From: an uncultured Eubacteriales bacterium
GTDB taxonomy: Bacteria > Bacillota > Clostridia > Oscillospirales > Butyricicoccaceae
Length of the DNA: 56,280 bases
Assembly (NCBI GenBank): GCA_910586105.1
Contig: CAJUGU010000006.1
Location: 1-56,280, forward strand
Direction of reading: 5' to 3'
Part shown: piece by piece, positions 1 to 8,730 of the stretch
Numbering within the stretch: position 1 is the stretch's first letter
How the letters are laid out: each line of letters begins with the position of its first letter
Notes under the pieces: generated by a model
Database searches by the model: none
What the model was told of the DNA's origin: nothing
What the model saw: the letters and a program-made list of their open reading frames with translations, nothing else
Position numbers and translations under genes: made by a program

Positions 1-62
1 TGGCGCCGTCCGCGCAGGACCGGGGTCCCGGGGCAGCGCCCCGGCTCCCGCCGCGCAGGCGA
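1..62. repeat. Dispersed GC-rich modular repeat, copy A (cut by window edge)
   Basis: This stretch carries the GTCCGCGCAGGAC module (8-20) next to a CCGGGG/CCCCGG palindrome. The same modules recur near 23.9, 37.0, 41.0, 49.8 and 56.1 kb. It lies upstream of the VTC-domain gene and continues beyond the window start. No protein is supported here. Confidence 0.7.
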
Positions 63-190
63 AGCAGACGACTATCTCCAACGTTCGCGGGTACCTGTGC
101 GGAAAACCGTCCGCGACGCTGTTTTTCCGGAACGAAACGCGTTCACAGAAACAACACGGTAAAATTCAGCTTCCTTTCAGCAAACTTGCG

Positions 191-196
191 TATAAT
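191..196 (+). promoter_or_regulatory. Possible -10 box for the VTC-domain gene
   Basis: A perfect TATAAT lies 75 bases upstream of the VTC-domain start. No good -35 is visible at 16-18 bp spacing, so the assignment is tentative. Confidence 0.4.
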
Positions 197-270
197 AAAG
201 CCGCAGCCGAAAAGAAGCGCCCGGCGCTTTCTGACGGCGAAAAAATCCCCCGAAAAAGGAGAGATGCAAC

Positions 271-951
271 ATGCGGATCACGGAATACCGACACGAATGG
301 AAGCACGAGATCAGCTATTGCGATCTGCTCGCGATCCGGAGCCGGATGCGGGCGATCGCCAAAGCAGACGCGCACGCGCTGAAAGGCCGATACGAGATCA
401 GGAGTTTGTATTTTGACAACCTGTCGGACAAAGCCCTGCGGGAAAAGCTGGACGGCGTCAACCGGCGTGAAAAATTCCGCATCCGGTATTATAACGGGAA
501 CACAGACGTTATCCACCTGGAAAAAAAGTGCAAGCTCAACGGGCTGGGCACGAAGTACAGCGCCCCCCTGACCGCAGAGGAAGCGCAGGCGCTGGCCGGC
601 GGCGACCTGCGCTGGATGCTGCAAAGCGGCAGGCCGCTGGTAGAGGAGCTTTACAGCAAAATGCGTTCGCAGGGACTGCGCCCGCGCACCATCGTTGATT
701 ATACCCGTGAGCCGTTCGTCTTCGGCCCGGGGAACGTGCGGGTGACAATCGATTACAATATACGCACCGGGCTGGACGCGGTCGACTTCCTGTCGCCGTC
801 CTGCGTGACCATCCCGACGCCGGATTCGCCCATCATTTTGGAAGTGAAATGGGACGAATTCCTTCCGGCGATCATCCGGGACGCCGTGCAGCTGGGCAGC
901 CGCCGCACGGAAGCATTCTCCAAATACGCGGCGTGCCGTGCTTACGGCTGA
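271..951 (+). CDS. VTC-domain polyphosphate polymerase-like protein
   Basis: This 226-residue protein belongs to the VTC domain family, whose yeast member Vtc4 makes polyphosphate from ATP inside a tunnel lined with basic residues. Visible family motifs are RHEWKHE near residues 7-13, YEIRSLYFDN at 41-50, REKFRIRYYN near 67, and an acidic EVKWDEFLP near 192. The start follows a good AAAGGAG at 9-base spacing. In many Clostridia a VTC-domain gene sits with DUF4956 and CotH genes, and both follow here at 2.75-5.73 kb, with one HD-GYP gene on the other strand in between. The VTC fold is clear. Polyphosphate synthesis by this bacterial branch is inference. Confidence 0.88.
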   Translation: MRITEYRHEWKHEISYCDLLAIRSRMRAIAKADAHALKGRYEIRSLYFDNLSDKALREKLDGVNRREKFRIRYYNGNTDVIHLEKKCKLNGLGTKYSAPLTAEEAQALAGGDLRWMLQSGRPLVEELYSKMRSQGLRPRTIVDYTREPFVFGPGNVRVTIDYNIRTGLDAVDFLSPSCVTIPTPDSPIILEVKWDEFLPAIIRDAVQLGSRRTEAFSKYAACRAYG

Positions 952-978
952 CCCGCCCGCCGCCGGCGCCAAACGGAT

Positions 979-1013
979 AAAAGAGCCTCCGCCGCAGCAG
1001 CGGCAAAGGCTCC
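979..1013 (-). terminator. Rho-independent terminator of the HD-GYP gene
   Basis: Read on the minus strand, a GC-rich stem (GGAGCC... pairing with ...GGCTC) is followed by TTTT, 33 bases past the HD-GYP stop. It lies between two convergent genes. Confidence 0.65.
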
Positions 1014-1045
1014 AGTACGACGTCCCAACAGCATGGCGGCGGCGC

Positions 1046-2389
1046 TCACGAAGACATCGTATTCAACGCGCCTTCTTCGATCAGTTCGACCCATGCGGCA
1101 ACGTATTTCGGATTGAGCTGCGTGCCTGAACAGCGTTTCAGTTCGGCGATCGCGTCTTCCAACGGCATTTGCTTGCGGTAAGGCCGGGTGGAATACATCG
1201 CGTCAAAAGCATCCGCCACGGCAATGATCTGCGCGACCTGCGGGATCTCGTCGCCCTTCCGCCCGGAGGGATACCCCCGCCCGTCGATACGTTCGTGGTG
1301 GTATTTCGCGCCCAGCGCCAGCGCGGGAGCGATCGCGATTTCCTGAAGGATCTCGCTGCCATTCACCGTGTGCTGCTTCATCACCTTGAATTCCTCGTCG
1401 CTCAGGCGGCTGGGCTTGTTCAGGATCTCGTCCGGCACGGCGATCTTGCCGATATCGTGCAGCAGGCCGATGTTATAGACCTCCTCGGCCTCCGCAGTGC
1501 TGAACCCCGCCTTTTTGGCGATCATCCCCGCGTAGGTCGCCACCCGGAACGAATGGCCGTTGGTGTATTTGTCCTTGACGTCGATGCTCTTCGCGAACGA
1601 ATGAATGATCTGGCTGATGAAGATCTTGCTTTCCTTCTGCTTGTGAAAATTCCGCAGGAGGATCGTAATGAACGTACCTACGCTCTGCACCAGCAGGAAC
1701 GTGAGCAGTACCTTTTGGATCAGCATGATCCGCTCCATGGCAAGGGAGCTTTCCTTCTGGTGTTTGTGCGCGAGTTCAACGGCAGTGTTCAAAAACAGCG
1801 ACACGCCCGACGTGATATCCTTTTTGGCGGCCTGATAATCGCTGCTGAACACCAGCGACTGCGCCTTTTCAATCCACGCCTCCCGGCGGAGCGCAAGGTC
1901 GGCTTCCGTCAGCTGCACCTCTTGCAGCTCCTGCGGCAGGGCGGCCGGATCCATTCCCTGCGCCTCGGCAATCAGCCGCATCGCGTAGAACTCGGTCCCC
2001 ATCAGCGCGTTGGAACGGTCGAGCGCGGTTCGCAGGATCCGGGTCGCGTTGGTATCAGCGTAATCGCCCAGCTGTTCCAACGCCGTCTCCCGGCTGCGGG
2101 TGACGTTCGCTTCGGTAAAGTAATTGTCCATATACTGCCGTTCCTGCGTCATCACATACAGCTGCACCTGCTCGGTGAGATAGTCGGAGCCTTCGGAAAC
2201 CATCATCGCGTTTTTCTGGCAGGACATATAATCCTCCATGGCGGCGACCATCGTTTGATACCGCTGCGAGGTGCGGACGGTCGCGCCGATCAGGATCAAA
2301 TACAGCGCGCAGGAGCCCAGCAGCATCGCGACCGTCAGGATAGACCGCCGCTTTTTCCGTTTGTTTTTTTTAACGTCATCTTCCATCAT
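1046..2389 (-). CDS. Membrane-anchored HD-GYP domain phosphodiesterase
   Basis: The protein is about 447 residues when started at the ATG that follows GGAGGAA. The open frame runs 60 codons further upstream, but that part has no ribosome site. A lysine-rich start and a membrane segment (about 15-35) precede an extracytoplasmic helical region and a second membrane segment near 225-245. The HD-GYP domain follows: LLHDIGKIA (H311, D312), HHERIDGRGYP at 364-374, and DAFDAM. This family hydrolyses cyclic di-GMP. The intact HD and GYP motifs suggest activity, and the N-terminal part probably senses an external signal. It is antisense to the flanking VTC and DUF4956/CotH genes. Confidence 0.9.
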   Translation of the reverse strand: MMEDDVKKNKRKKRRSILTVAMLLGSCALYLILIGATVRTSQRYQTMVAAMEDYMSCQKNAMMVSEGSDYLTEQVQLYVMTQERQYMDNYFTEANVTRSRETALEQLGDYADTNATRILRTALDRSNALMGTEFYAMRLIAEAQGMDPAALPQELQEVQLTEADLALRREAWIEKAQSLVFSSDYQAAKKDITSGVSLFLNTAVELAHKHQKESSLAMERIMLIQKVLLTFLLVQSVGTFITILLRNFHKQKESKIFISQIIHSFAKSIDVKDKYTNGHSFRVATYAGMIAKKAGFSTAEAEEVYNIGLLHDIGKIAVPDEILNKPSRLSDEEFKVMKQHTVNGSEILQEIAIAPALALGAKYHHERIDGRGYPSGRKGDEIPQVAQIIAVADAFDAMYSTRPYRKQMPLEDAIAELKRCSGTQLNPKYVAAWVELIEEGALNTMSS

Positions 2390-2750
2390 TATAAGTTCCT
2401 CCGTGGCACGTGGGGAAACGGCATCCGGGCGTGCGGACGGAAAGCGCCGGGCCGAACGTATCCCCGGCATGAGGGCCGCGCCCTCCGACGGAGGCCGCCC
2501 CTGCGTCAGCGCTTCCAGGCCCCCCGCTCCCCTGATATAAAAAGGATAGCATATTTTTTCCAGAAACACAAGGGGCTATTGGAATATCTGCACAAAAAAG
2601 GTTTTTTAAAGAACCGCCCGCCGGTGCGGTTTAACGGAAGTCGTCTTCAGAGACGCCTCCTCAACTTGTGCAAAACCACAAAATTACCAAAACCGATCAT
2701 ATTTTACAGCCGCGGACGAAACGTCCCCGGCGCGAAAGGAGCAATCCCCC

Positions 2751-3422
2751 ATGACTTTTCAGGACATTTTTAAATCCAGCTTTCTCGAAAATATTACAAG
2801 CGTCAGCATCCTTGACATGCTGCTTGCGCTGCTGCTCTCGTTCGGGCTGGGCATGTTCATCTTCCTCGTTTACAAGAAGACCTTTTCCGGCGTGATGTTT
2901 TCGTCGAGCTTCGGCGTGACGCTGGTCGCGCTGACCATGATCACGACCGTCGTCATCCTTGCGGTCACGTCGAACGTCGTGCTCTCCCTCGGCATGGTCG
3001 GCGCGCTGTCGATCGTCCGGTTCCGCACCGCGATCAAGGAACCGCTCGACATCGCGTTCCTGTTCTGGTCGATCGCGGTCGGTATCGTGCTGGCGGCGGG
3101 CATGATCCCGCTGGCGGTGATCGGCAGCGTCGTCATCGGCGTGCTCCTGCTGGCGCTCGTCAACCGCAAGGCGTATCACAATCCCTACATCGTCGTGCTC
3201 ACCTGCGACGGCCACGGGAGCGAGCTGGCGGCGCGTACCTTTCTGGAGCGGCAGACCGAACGCTGCATCCTGAAAAGCAAGACCGTGCAAAAGGGCATGG
3301 TCGAGCTCAACCTTGAGATCCGCCTGAAGGACGACAATACCGATTTCGTCAACGCCCTTTCCGATATCGAAGGCGTCGGCAGCGCGGTACTGGTCAGCTA
3401 CAACGGCGAATATATGGGCTGA
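2751..3422 (+). CDS. DUF4956 family membrane protein
   Basis: This 223-residue protein has about four membrane segments in residues 20-140, then a soluble tail of about 80 residues. The segment SLGMVGALSIVRFRTAIKEP between the membrane helices is characteristic of DUF4956. The start follows AAAGGAG. It lies 14 bases before the CotH gene and is probably co-transcribed with it. DUF4956 members commonly neighbour VTC and CotH proteins, which suggests a shared polyphosphate or cell-surface process. No biochemical role is established, to my knowledge. Confidence 0.85.
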   Translation: MTFQDIFKSSFLENITSVSILDMLLALLLSFGLGMFIFLVYKKTFSGVMFSSSFGVTLVALTMITTVVILAVTSNVVLSLGMVGALSIVRFRTAIKEPLDIAFLFWSIAVGIVLAAGMIPLAVIGSVVIGVLLLALVNRKAYHNPYIVVLTCDGHGSELAARTFLERQTERCILKSKTVQKGMVELNLEIRLKDDNTDFVNALSDIEGVGSAVLVSYNGEYMG

Positions 3423-3436
3423 GGAGGCACGGTTTT

Positions 3437-5731
3437 ATGTCAACGCACAGGAATATAGAGCGGGTCTGCTGTGCGGCGCTGGCGCTCGCCCTGCTCGCGG
3501 CGGCGCTGTTCTGCTTCGGGGAACGGCTGGGGCTCCAACGCTCCGACCGCGCGCAAGGCTATGAAGCGCGGCTGTTCGACACGACCCGCGTACACACGAT
3601 CGACATCGTAATGGACGATTGGGAGGGCTTCCTCGAAACCTGCGAGAACGAAGAATACCAGTCCTGCGCGGTGGTTGTGGACAACGAAGCCTATAAAAAC
3701 GTCGCGCTCCGCGCGAAGGGCAACACATCGCTGAGCATGGTCAGCTCTTACGGCAACGACCGTTACAGCTTCAAGATCGAATTCGACCACTACGACGCGG
3801 GCAACACCTATTACGGGCTGGATAAGCTGTGCCTGAACAACATCATACAGGACAACACCTACATGAAGGATTACCTCGCCTATACGCTGATGCGCGGCGC
3901 CGGCGTCGCTTCCCCGCTGTGCAGTTTCGTCTACCTAACGGTCAACGGCGAAGGCTGGGGGCTGTATCTCGCCGTGGAAGCGGTCGAAGACGCGTTCCTC
4001 TCGCGCAACTATGGCAGGGATTCCGGCAACCTTTATAAACCGGACAGCACCGGCGCAGGCGGCGGTCGCGGCAACGGCCGTGATTTCAACATGGACAATT
4101 TCCTTGAACAGATGGAAGACGGAGAACTGCCGGCGGGTATGGAAAACGGCGGTTTCCCGGCCCCGCCGGAGGGGATGCCTACGCCGCCGGACGGTTTTGG
4201 ACAAATGGGCCTCCCCAACGCGCCGGGCGATGGCGGCGGGCGCGATCCGGACGGCGCGGAGCCTGACCCGGATGCAAGCGCAAACGGAGGGCACGACCAA
4301 AGCGGCAGTCCCCCCGGCCAAAGCGCCAACGCAGACGTCGGGCCTGCGCCGGAAGGCGCGGCGTCCAGCCCGGACGCAGACGATACCGGCGGGAACGCCG
4401 CAGGTGCAGGCGAAGCCCGGCCGGAACGCGGCGCGCGCGACGGTTTTGGCGGCGGCGGGCCCGGCGGGATGGGCAGCAACGACGTAAAGCTGCAATACAT
4501 CGACGACGACCCGGACAGCTATCCCAACATTTTTGACAACGCGAAGACCGATATCACGACCGCCGACCAGGCGCGCCTGATCGCGTCGCTGAAACAGCTC
4601 GGCGAGCAGGAAGACCTGGAAAGCGTCGTCAGCATCGACGAAGCGATCCGATATTTTGCCGTGCATGATTTCCTTTGCAACGACGACAGTTACACCGGTT
4701 CGATCGTGCATAATTATTATTTGTACGAGAAGGACGGCGTGCTTTCCATGATCCCGTGGGATTACAACCTGTCGTTCGGCACGATGGGCGGCGGTTCGGA
4801 CGCTTCCAGCGCGGTCAACAGCCCGATCGATTCGCCCGCCGGCGGCAGCGAGTCCGACCGCCCCATGGTCGCCTGGATCTTCAGCAATGCGGAATACACC
4901 GAAAAGTATCATGCGGCTTACGCCCAGCTGGTCTCCTCGCTGACCGAAGGCGACTATCTCGCGGAGTTGATCCGCACGACGGCGGAGCGGATCGCGCCGT
5001 ATGTCGAAACGGATCCCACCAAGTTCTGCACCTATGAGGAATTCCAGGCCGGGGTCGAAACGCTGCTTCAGTTCTGCGCGCTGCGGCTGGAAAGCATTGC
5101 AGGGCAGCTGGATGGGAGCATCCCGTCGACTTCGGACGGGCAGCGAGCAGACGCTTCCGCGTTGATCGACGCGTCGGCGATCGACCTTTCGGAAATGGGT
5201 TCGATGCACAACCCTGGCGGGAACGACGGAGGATTTGGCGGCGATCGCGGCGGTTTCGGCGACAAAGGCGCGCCCGGCCGGGACGGAACGTCCGAACGGG
5301 ACGATGCTTCGGGAACCGGCGGAACATCCGAACCGGATGGATCTTCAACATCAGATACAGCGTTTGCACCGAACGATATTATGGAACAGGATGGAGCATC
5401 CGACCGGAACGGCAGGCCTGAAACCGACGGCGACGCGTTCCAAAACGACGGCGCTTCTCCAACCGCTAACGCCGACCGCAGCGGTGAGCCCTCCCGTGAA
5501 GGCGGCGCTTCGCCAGAATCCGGTATGACGCTGCCAACCGAAGGCGGCGCGCCGTCTGATACGGCAGGCGCGAACCGGCAGCCCGCCCCGGGTTTTGACG
5601 GGACCAACCGCGGCTTTGCAAACGAGCCGCAAACGGATGCAGCATCCGGCAGCGACATGCTGCTGTTGCTGGGCGTTTCACTGGCCGTGCTGTTCGCAGG
5701 GCTGGCGATCGCATTGAAATTCAAACGATGA
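3437..5731 (+). CDS. CotH-type protein kinase family protein with low-complexity inserts and C-terminal anchor
   Basis: The protein has 764 residues. An N-terminal membrane segment (about 10-27) leads to a CotH domain: VHTIDIVMDDWEGF, ALRAKGNTSLS, YKLDKLCLN-like and LYLAVEAVEDAF stretches, and later DVKLQYIDDDPDSYPNIF and IPWDYNLSFG. CotH proteins resemble kinases; Bacillus CotH phosphorylates spore-coat proteins. A Gly/Pro/Asp-rich insert (about 200-350) interrupts the domain, and a second Gly/Ser/Asp/Thr-rich stretch (about 575-735) precedes a C-terminal membrane helix and the tail KFKR. The protein is therefore probably surface-anchored. The start has GAGGAGG. Substrate and active site were not verified residue by residue. 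Confidence 0.85.
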   Translation: MSTHRNIERVCCAALALALLAAALFCFGERLGLQRSDRAQGYEARLFDTTRVHTIDIVMDDWEGFLETCENEEYQSCAVVVDNEAYKNVALRAKGNTSLSMVSSYGNDRYSFKIEFDHYDAGNTYYGLDKLCLNNIIQDNTYMKDYLAYTLMRGAGVASPLCSFVYLTVNGEGWGLYLAVEAVEDAFLSRNYGRDSGNLYKPDSTGAGGGRGNGRDFNMDNFLEQMEDGELPAGMENGGFPAPPEGMPTPPDGFGQMGLPNAPGDGGGRDPDGAEPDPDASANGGHDQSGSPPGQSANADVGPAPEGAASSPDADDTGGNAAGAGEARPERGARDGFGGGGPGGMGSNDVKLQYIDDDPDSYPNIFDNAKTDITTADQARLIASLKQLGEQEDLESVVSIDEAIRYFAVHDFLCNDDSYTGSIVHNYYLYEKDGVLSMIPWDYNLSFGTMGGGSDASSAVNSPIDSPAGGSESDRPMVAWIFSNAEYTEKYHAAYAQLVSSLTEGDYLAELIRTTAERIAPYVETDPTKFCTYEEFQAGVETLLQFCALRLESIAGQLDGSIPSTSDGQRADASALIDASAIDLSEMGSMHNPGGNDGGFGGDRGGFGDKGAPGRDGTSERDDASGTGGTSEPDGSSTSDTAFAPNDIMEQDGASDRNGRPETDGDAFQNDGASPTANADRSGEPSREGGASPESGMTLPTEGGAPSDTAGANRQPAPGFDGTNRGFANEPQTDAASGSDMLLLLGVSLAVLFAGLAIALKFKR

Positions 5732-5797
5732 TCGGCTATACGCCCCAACCGCGGAAAACCACAGCCCCGGCGGGGAGCGCCAGGGAAAGGAGGTACC

Positions 5798-6013
5798 ATG
5801 AGAATTCAGTTGGAAGGGTTTCAGGAAGATAAACGCCCGCTGACATTGAACAGCCTGCGTCAGCAGCAATACTCATTAAACCGGCTGCTGCTGTTAGCGA
5901 TCCAGAACGGCGACGCAGAAATGCAGGAATCCCTGAAGCGGCAGCTACAGGAAAAAGAAGCGTGCATCGATCGGATGAACGCGGGGATCGGGCTTGAACT
6001 AAAGGCGCACTGA
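5798..6013 (+). CDS. Small hypothetical helical protein
   Basis: This 71-residue protein follows a strong AAAGGAGG and is followed by a clear terminator, which supports it as a real gene. The sequence is rich in Gln, Leu, Arg and Glu (SLRQQQYSLNRLLLLAIQ, then LKRQLQEKEACIDRMN), consistent with one or two amphipathic helices or a short coiled coil. It has no membrane segment or signal peptide. It lies 66 bases after the CotH gene and may be the last gene of that transcript. I do not recognise its family. Confidence 0.6.
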   Translation: MRIQLEGFQEDKRPLTLNSLRQQQYSLNRLLLLAIQNGDAEMQESLKRQLQEKEACIDRMNAGIGLELKAH

Positions 6014-6028
6014 AAAATCCGCGCCGCA

Positions 6029-6066
6029 CAGGGGGAAAGGCATACCGCCTTTCCCCCTGTTGTTTT
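6029..6066 (+). terminator. Strong rho-independent terminator
   Basis: A perfect 13-bp stem (CAGGGGGAAAGGC with its complement) around a 5-base loop is followed by TTGTTTT. It ends the transcript containing the small 71-residue gene. Confidence 0.9.
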
Positions 6067-6194
6067 GCGTTCCGGCATACCGATCCGGGCGGCGGGCTTG
6101 CAGGCAGCGCCCCGATACCTTCCGGATCTTCCAACCGTCCGCGCGCCTTGCGCCTGCGGCTTTCCGTTTCCACAGCACATTTCATCCCCGATCG

Positions 6195-6224
6195 TAAGGT
6201 AAACGTAAGGTAAATTTAAGGTAA
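6195..6224 (+). promoter_or_regulatory. Three direct TAAGGTAA repeats at exact 11-bp spacing (activator-type operator)
   Basis: TAAGGTAA occurs at 6195-6202, 6206-6213 and 6217-6224, always on the same strand and one helical turn apart. The last copy ends 28 bases before the -10 box of the ABC transporter operon. Tandem 10-11 bp direct repeats at this position are typical of OmpR/PhoB-family response regulators. No such regulator lies in the window, so the factor is inferred. Confidence 0.7.
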
Positions 6225-6252
6225 GCGTCACGTACCGCCCCTTCCGGTGTGT

Positions 6253-6258
6253 TATAAT
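6253..6258 (+). promoter_or_regulatory. -10 box of the ABC transporter operon
   Basis: A perfect TATAAT lies 25 bases before the start codon. No recognisable -35 lies upstream (the area reads CGTACC). That fits a promoter that depends on an activator bound at the TAAGGTAA repeats. Confidence 0.65.
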
Positions 6259-6282
6259 AAGCACAGAAAGGAGTGTATTAGG

Positions 6283-7197
6283 ATGCTAATACTTATATCA
6301 ACCAAAGACCTGTGCAAACAATATGGAAGCGCCCTGCGAGTCAATTCCCTCGACCTGCGCGTGCCGGAGGGCGCGGTGTACGGCTTCCTCGGCCCGAACG
6401 GCGCGGGCAAGTCGACCACTTTAAAAATGCTGCTGGGGCTGACGCGCCCCACCCGCGGGGAAATCTCGATCTTCGGCAAGCCGGTCAACGATGCGAACCG
6501 TATTTCCCTGCTGCAAAACGTCGGCTCCCTGATCGAATCGCCCTCCTACTACGGCCATTTGACCGGGGAGGAAAACCTCCGCGTCGTCCAGACCCTGCGG
6601 GGACGCCCCGCCCGCGAGATCGCCGAAGTGCTTGCCCTCGTCCGTCTCGGCAGCGCGAAGGACAAAAAGGTATCGCAGTATTCGCTCGGCATGAAGCAGC
6701 GCCTGGGGCTTGCCGCGGCGCTGCTCGGTTATCCAAAGCTGCTGATCCTCGACGAGCCGACCAACGGCCTCGACCCTGCGGGCATTCAGGAAATGCGCGA
6801 GCTGATCCGGTCGCTGCCCGCGCGTTATGGCATGACCGTCGTCGTGTCCAGCCACCTGCTCAGCGAGATCGACCAGATGGCGACCGACGTCGGCATCATC
6901 TCCGACGGGCGGCTGGTCTTTCAGGATGAACTCCACCGGCTGCACGAGCGCAGCGAACACCATATCGCGATCCGCACCGGCAACAACACCCTCGCCGCCG
7001 AAGCGCTGCGGGAAAGCGGCGTCGACTGCAAATCCGGCGAAGAATACCTCGTCCTGCCGCCGCTTGAGGATCCGCAGGTCGCGCAATGCATCGCCCTCCT
7101 TTGCAGCCGCCGGATCCCGGTGCTGCGGATCGAAGAACGTCAAAAAAGCCTTGAGGACATCTTCCTCGGCCTGACCGAAGGGGCGGTGAGCTTATGA
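6283..7197 (+). CDS. ABC transporter ATP-binding protein, lantibiotic-immunity (LanF/BcrA) type
   Basis: This 304-residue ATPase starts at an ATG 9 bases after AAAGGAG; an upstream in-frame ATG at 6247 overlaps the -10 box and is unlikely. Motifs are Walker A GPNGAGKST at 37-45, the LanF-like signature YSLGMKQRL in place of LSGGQ, Walker B LLILDEPTNGLDP, and an H-loop VVSSHLLSE. It overlaps the next permease gene by 4 bases (ATGA), so the three genes are translationally coupled. The ATPase plus two different ABC-2 permeases of about 250 residues matches LanFEG or bacitracin-type exporters, which remove antimicrobial peptides from the membrane. The actual substrate is unknown. Confidence 0.92.
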   Translation: MLILISTKDLCKQYGSALRVNSLDLRVPEGAVYGFLGPNGAGKSTTLKMLLGLTRPTRGEISIFGKPVNDANRISLLQNVGSLIESPSYYGHLTGEENLRVVQTLRGRPAREIAEVLALVRLGSAKDKKVSQYSLGMKQRLGLAAALLGYPKLLILDEPTNGLDPAGIQEMRELIRSLPARYGMTVVVSSHLLSEIDQMATDVGIISDGRLVFQDELHRLHERSEHHIAIRTGNNTLAAEALRESGVDCKSGEEYLVLPPLEDPQVAQCIALLCSRRIPVLRIEERQKSLEDIFLGLTEGAVSL

Positions 7198-7952
7198 CCG
7201 CCCTGCGCATGGAATTCTGGAAGTCCCGGCGGCGCGGGCTGTGGCTGGTCTGCGCCGCGCTGCTGGCGGTCGAACTGCTCTGGATTTTCTGGGCGTTCCA
7301 CAACCCCAGCGAGCAAGAGCGCCAGAAAGGCTGGCTTTACCTGTTGTACAATATGCCGCTGCTCAATGGGATCCTGTTCCCGGTGATCGGCGCGACGCTT
7401 GCGTCGCGCACCGCCGATATCGAGCATAAGGGCAACACGCTCAAACTGCTCGAAACCATCCAGCCAAAGGCGCAGCTTTTCCACGCCAAGCTGCTGCTCG
7501 GCGCGTGCCACCTGCTGCCGCTCGCGGCTTTGCAGGCCGCCGCCCTGCTCGGTATCGGCTTTTACTACGGCTTTTACGGCCAGCCCGATCCCACAAATTA
7601 CTGGCAGTACGCCCTGTTCACCTTCACCGCCTGCTTTGCGGTGTACGCGCTGCACCTGGCGCTGTCGCTCACCATCAAAAACCAGTTCGTGCCGCTGTGT
7701 ATCGGGCTGGGCGGCTCGTTCATCGCGCTGCTGCTGATGTTCCTGCCGTATGAGCTGCCGCGCCTGCTCTGCGGGCCTTACGGCTTCTTTGGGGCGTTGT
7801 CCTTCATTTATATGTCCGATTGGGACCCCAAAACACGAATTTACCATTTCCTGCGTATCCCGACGCCGTGGGGCAGCTTCGCCGCCTTGCTCGTCTGGAT
7901 CGCCGCGATCTATGTTTTCGGGCGTATTGCCCTCGACCGAAAGGAGCTGTGA
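7194..7952 (+). CDS. ABC-2 type permease subunit, lantibiotic immunity (LanE/LanG-like)
   Basis: This 252-residue integral membrane protein has about six hydrophobic segments. The first begins after LRMEFWKSRRRG, a basic amphipathic N-terminus typical of this family. It starts inside the stop of the ATPase gene (ATGA overlap) and is followed after 2 bases by a second permease. It should form half of the channel of the exporter energised by the upstream ATPase. Assignment to the LanE or LanG branch rests on size, order and general sequence character, not on a search. Confidence 0.85.
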   Translation: MTALRMEFWKSRRRGLWLVCAALLAVELLWIFWAFHNPSEQERQKGWLYLLYNMPLLNGILFPVIGATLASRTADIEHKGNTLKLLETIQPKAQLFHAKLLLGACHLLPLAALQAAALLGIGFYYGFYGQPDPTNYWQYALFTFTACFAVYALHLALSLTIKNQFVPLCIGLGGSFIALLLMFLPYELPRLLCGPYGFFGALSFIYMSDWDPKTRIYHFLRIPTPWGSFAALLVWIAAIYVFGRIALDRKEL

Positions 7953-7954
7953 CC

Positions 7955-8686
7955 ATGTTTTTCCGTGTTTTGCGCGCCGAACGCTACAAGCTGCGGCGCA
8001 GCCCCGTCTGGCTGGCGTTCTTCATCCTGCCGATGTTCCCGGCGTTTTTCGGTTCGGTCAACCTGCTGAACAACCTCGGGCTGCTCACCCTCGACTGGGC
8101 GAACCTCTGGTCGCAGCACTCGCTCTTTTCCAGCTACTTCTTTTATCCCGCCCTCGTCGGCGTCTACTGCTCCTACCTCTGGCGGCTTGAGCATTTCGAC
8201 CATAACTGGAATCAACTCATGGCGGCCCCCGTGCCGGTCGCGGCGGTCTTCTTCGGGAAGCTGGCGCTTGCCGCCGCTATGACGTTTCTGGCGCAGGCCT
8301 GGGGGATCGTGCTGTTCGCGATCGGCGGGCTGCTCTGCGGGATCCCTCTGAGCACCTTCCCGCCGGAAGCCGCGCTGTGGCTGCTTTGCGGCGTGCTGGG
8401 CGGGATCGCGGTCAGCGCCTTCCAGCTGCTGCTCTCTATGACGATCCGTTCCTTTGCCGTGCCGATCGGCGTCGCGATGGGCGGCGGCGTCCTCGGGCTG
8501 GGGATCTCCGCAAAGGGGTACGGCTATTTCTTCCCCTATTCGCTGCTCAGCATGGGCATGGCCGCAAACGGCAAAGGCGACGCCGTGAACTATCCGCTGT
8601 TTTTCATCTGCTGCGCCGTGTTCATCGCCGCGTTTTCCGCCGCCGCGATTTATTCCTTGAAAAAACGCGACGTAAACGCGGGATAA
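7955..8686 (+). CDS. ABC-2 type permease subunit, MutE/EpiE-like
   Basis: The start is the ATG after AAGGAG, two bases past the previous stop; the open frame runs further upstream inside the previous gene but lacks a ribosome site. The 243-residue protein opens with FFRVLRAERYKLRRSPVWLA, an N-terminus common in MutE/EpiE-type permeases, and has about six membrane segments. With the two preceding genes it completes a three-subunit peptide exporter. There is no adjacent sensor kinase, response regulator or bacteriocin gene, so this looks like a resistance system under distant control. Confidence 0.85.
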   Translation: MFFRVLRAERYKLRRSPVWLAFFILPMFPAFFGSVNLLNNLGLLTLDWANLWSQHSLFSSYFFYPALVGVYCSYLWRLEHFDHNWNQLMAAPVPVAAVFFGKLALAAAMTFLAQAWGIVLFAIGGLLCGIPLSTFPPEAALWLLCGVLGGIAVSAFQLLLSMTIRSFAVPIGVAMGGGVLGLGISAKGYGYFFPYSLLSMGMAANGKGDAVNYPLFFICCAVFIAAFSAAAIYSLKKRDVNAG

Positions 8687-8730
8687 ATCCGGCGCAGACG
8701 GATATACTGTTCTGTGAGGTGATTTTAAAA

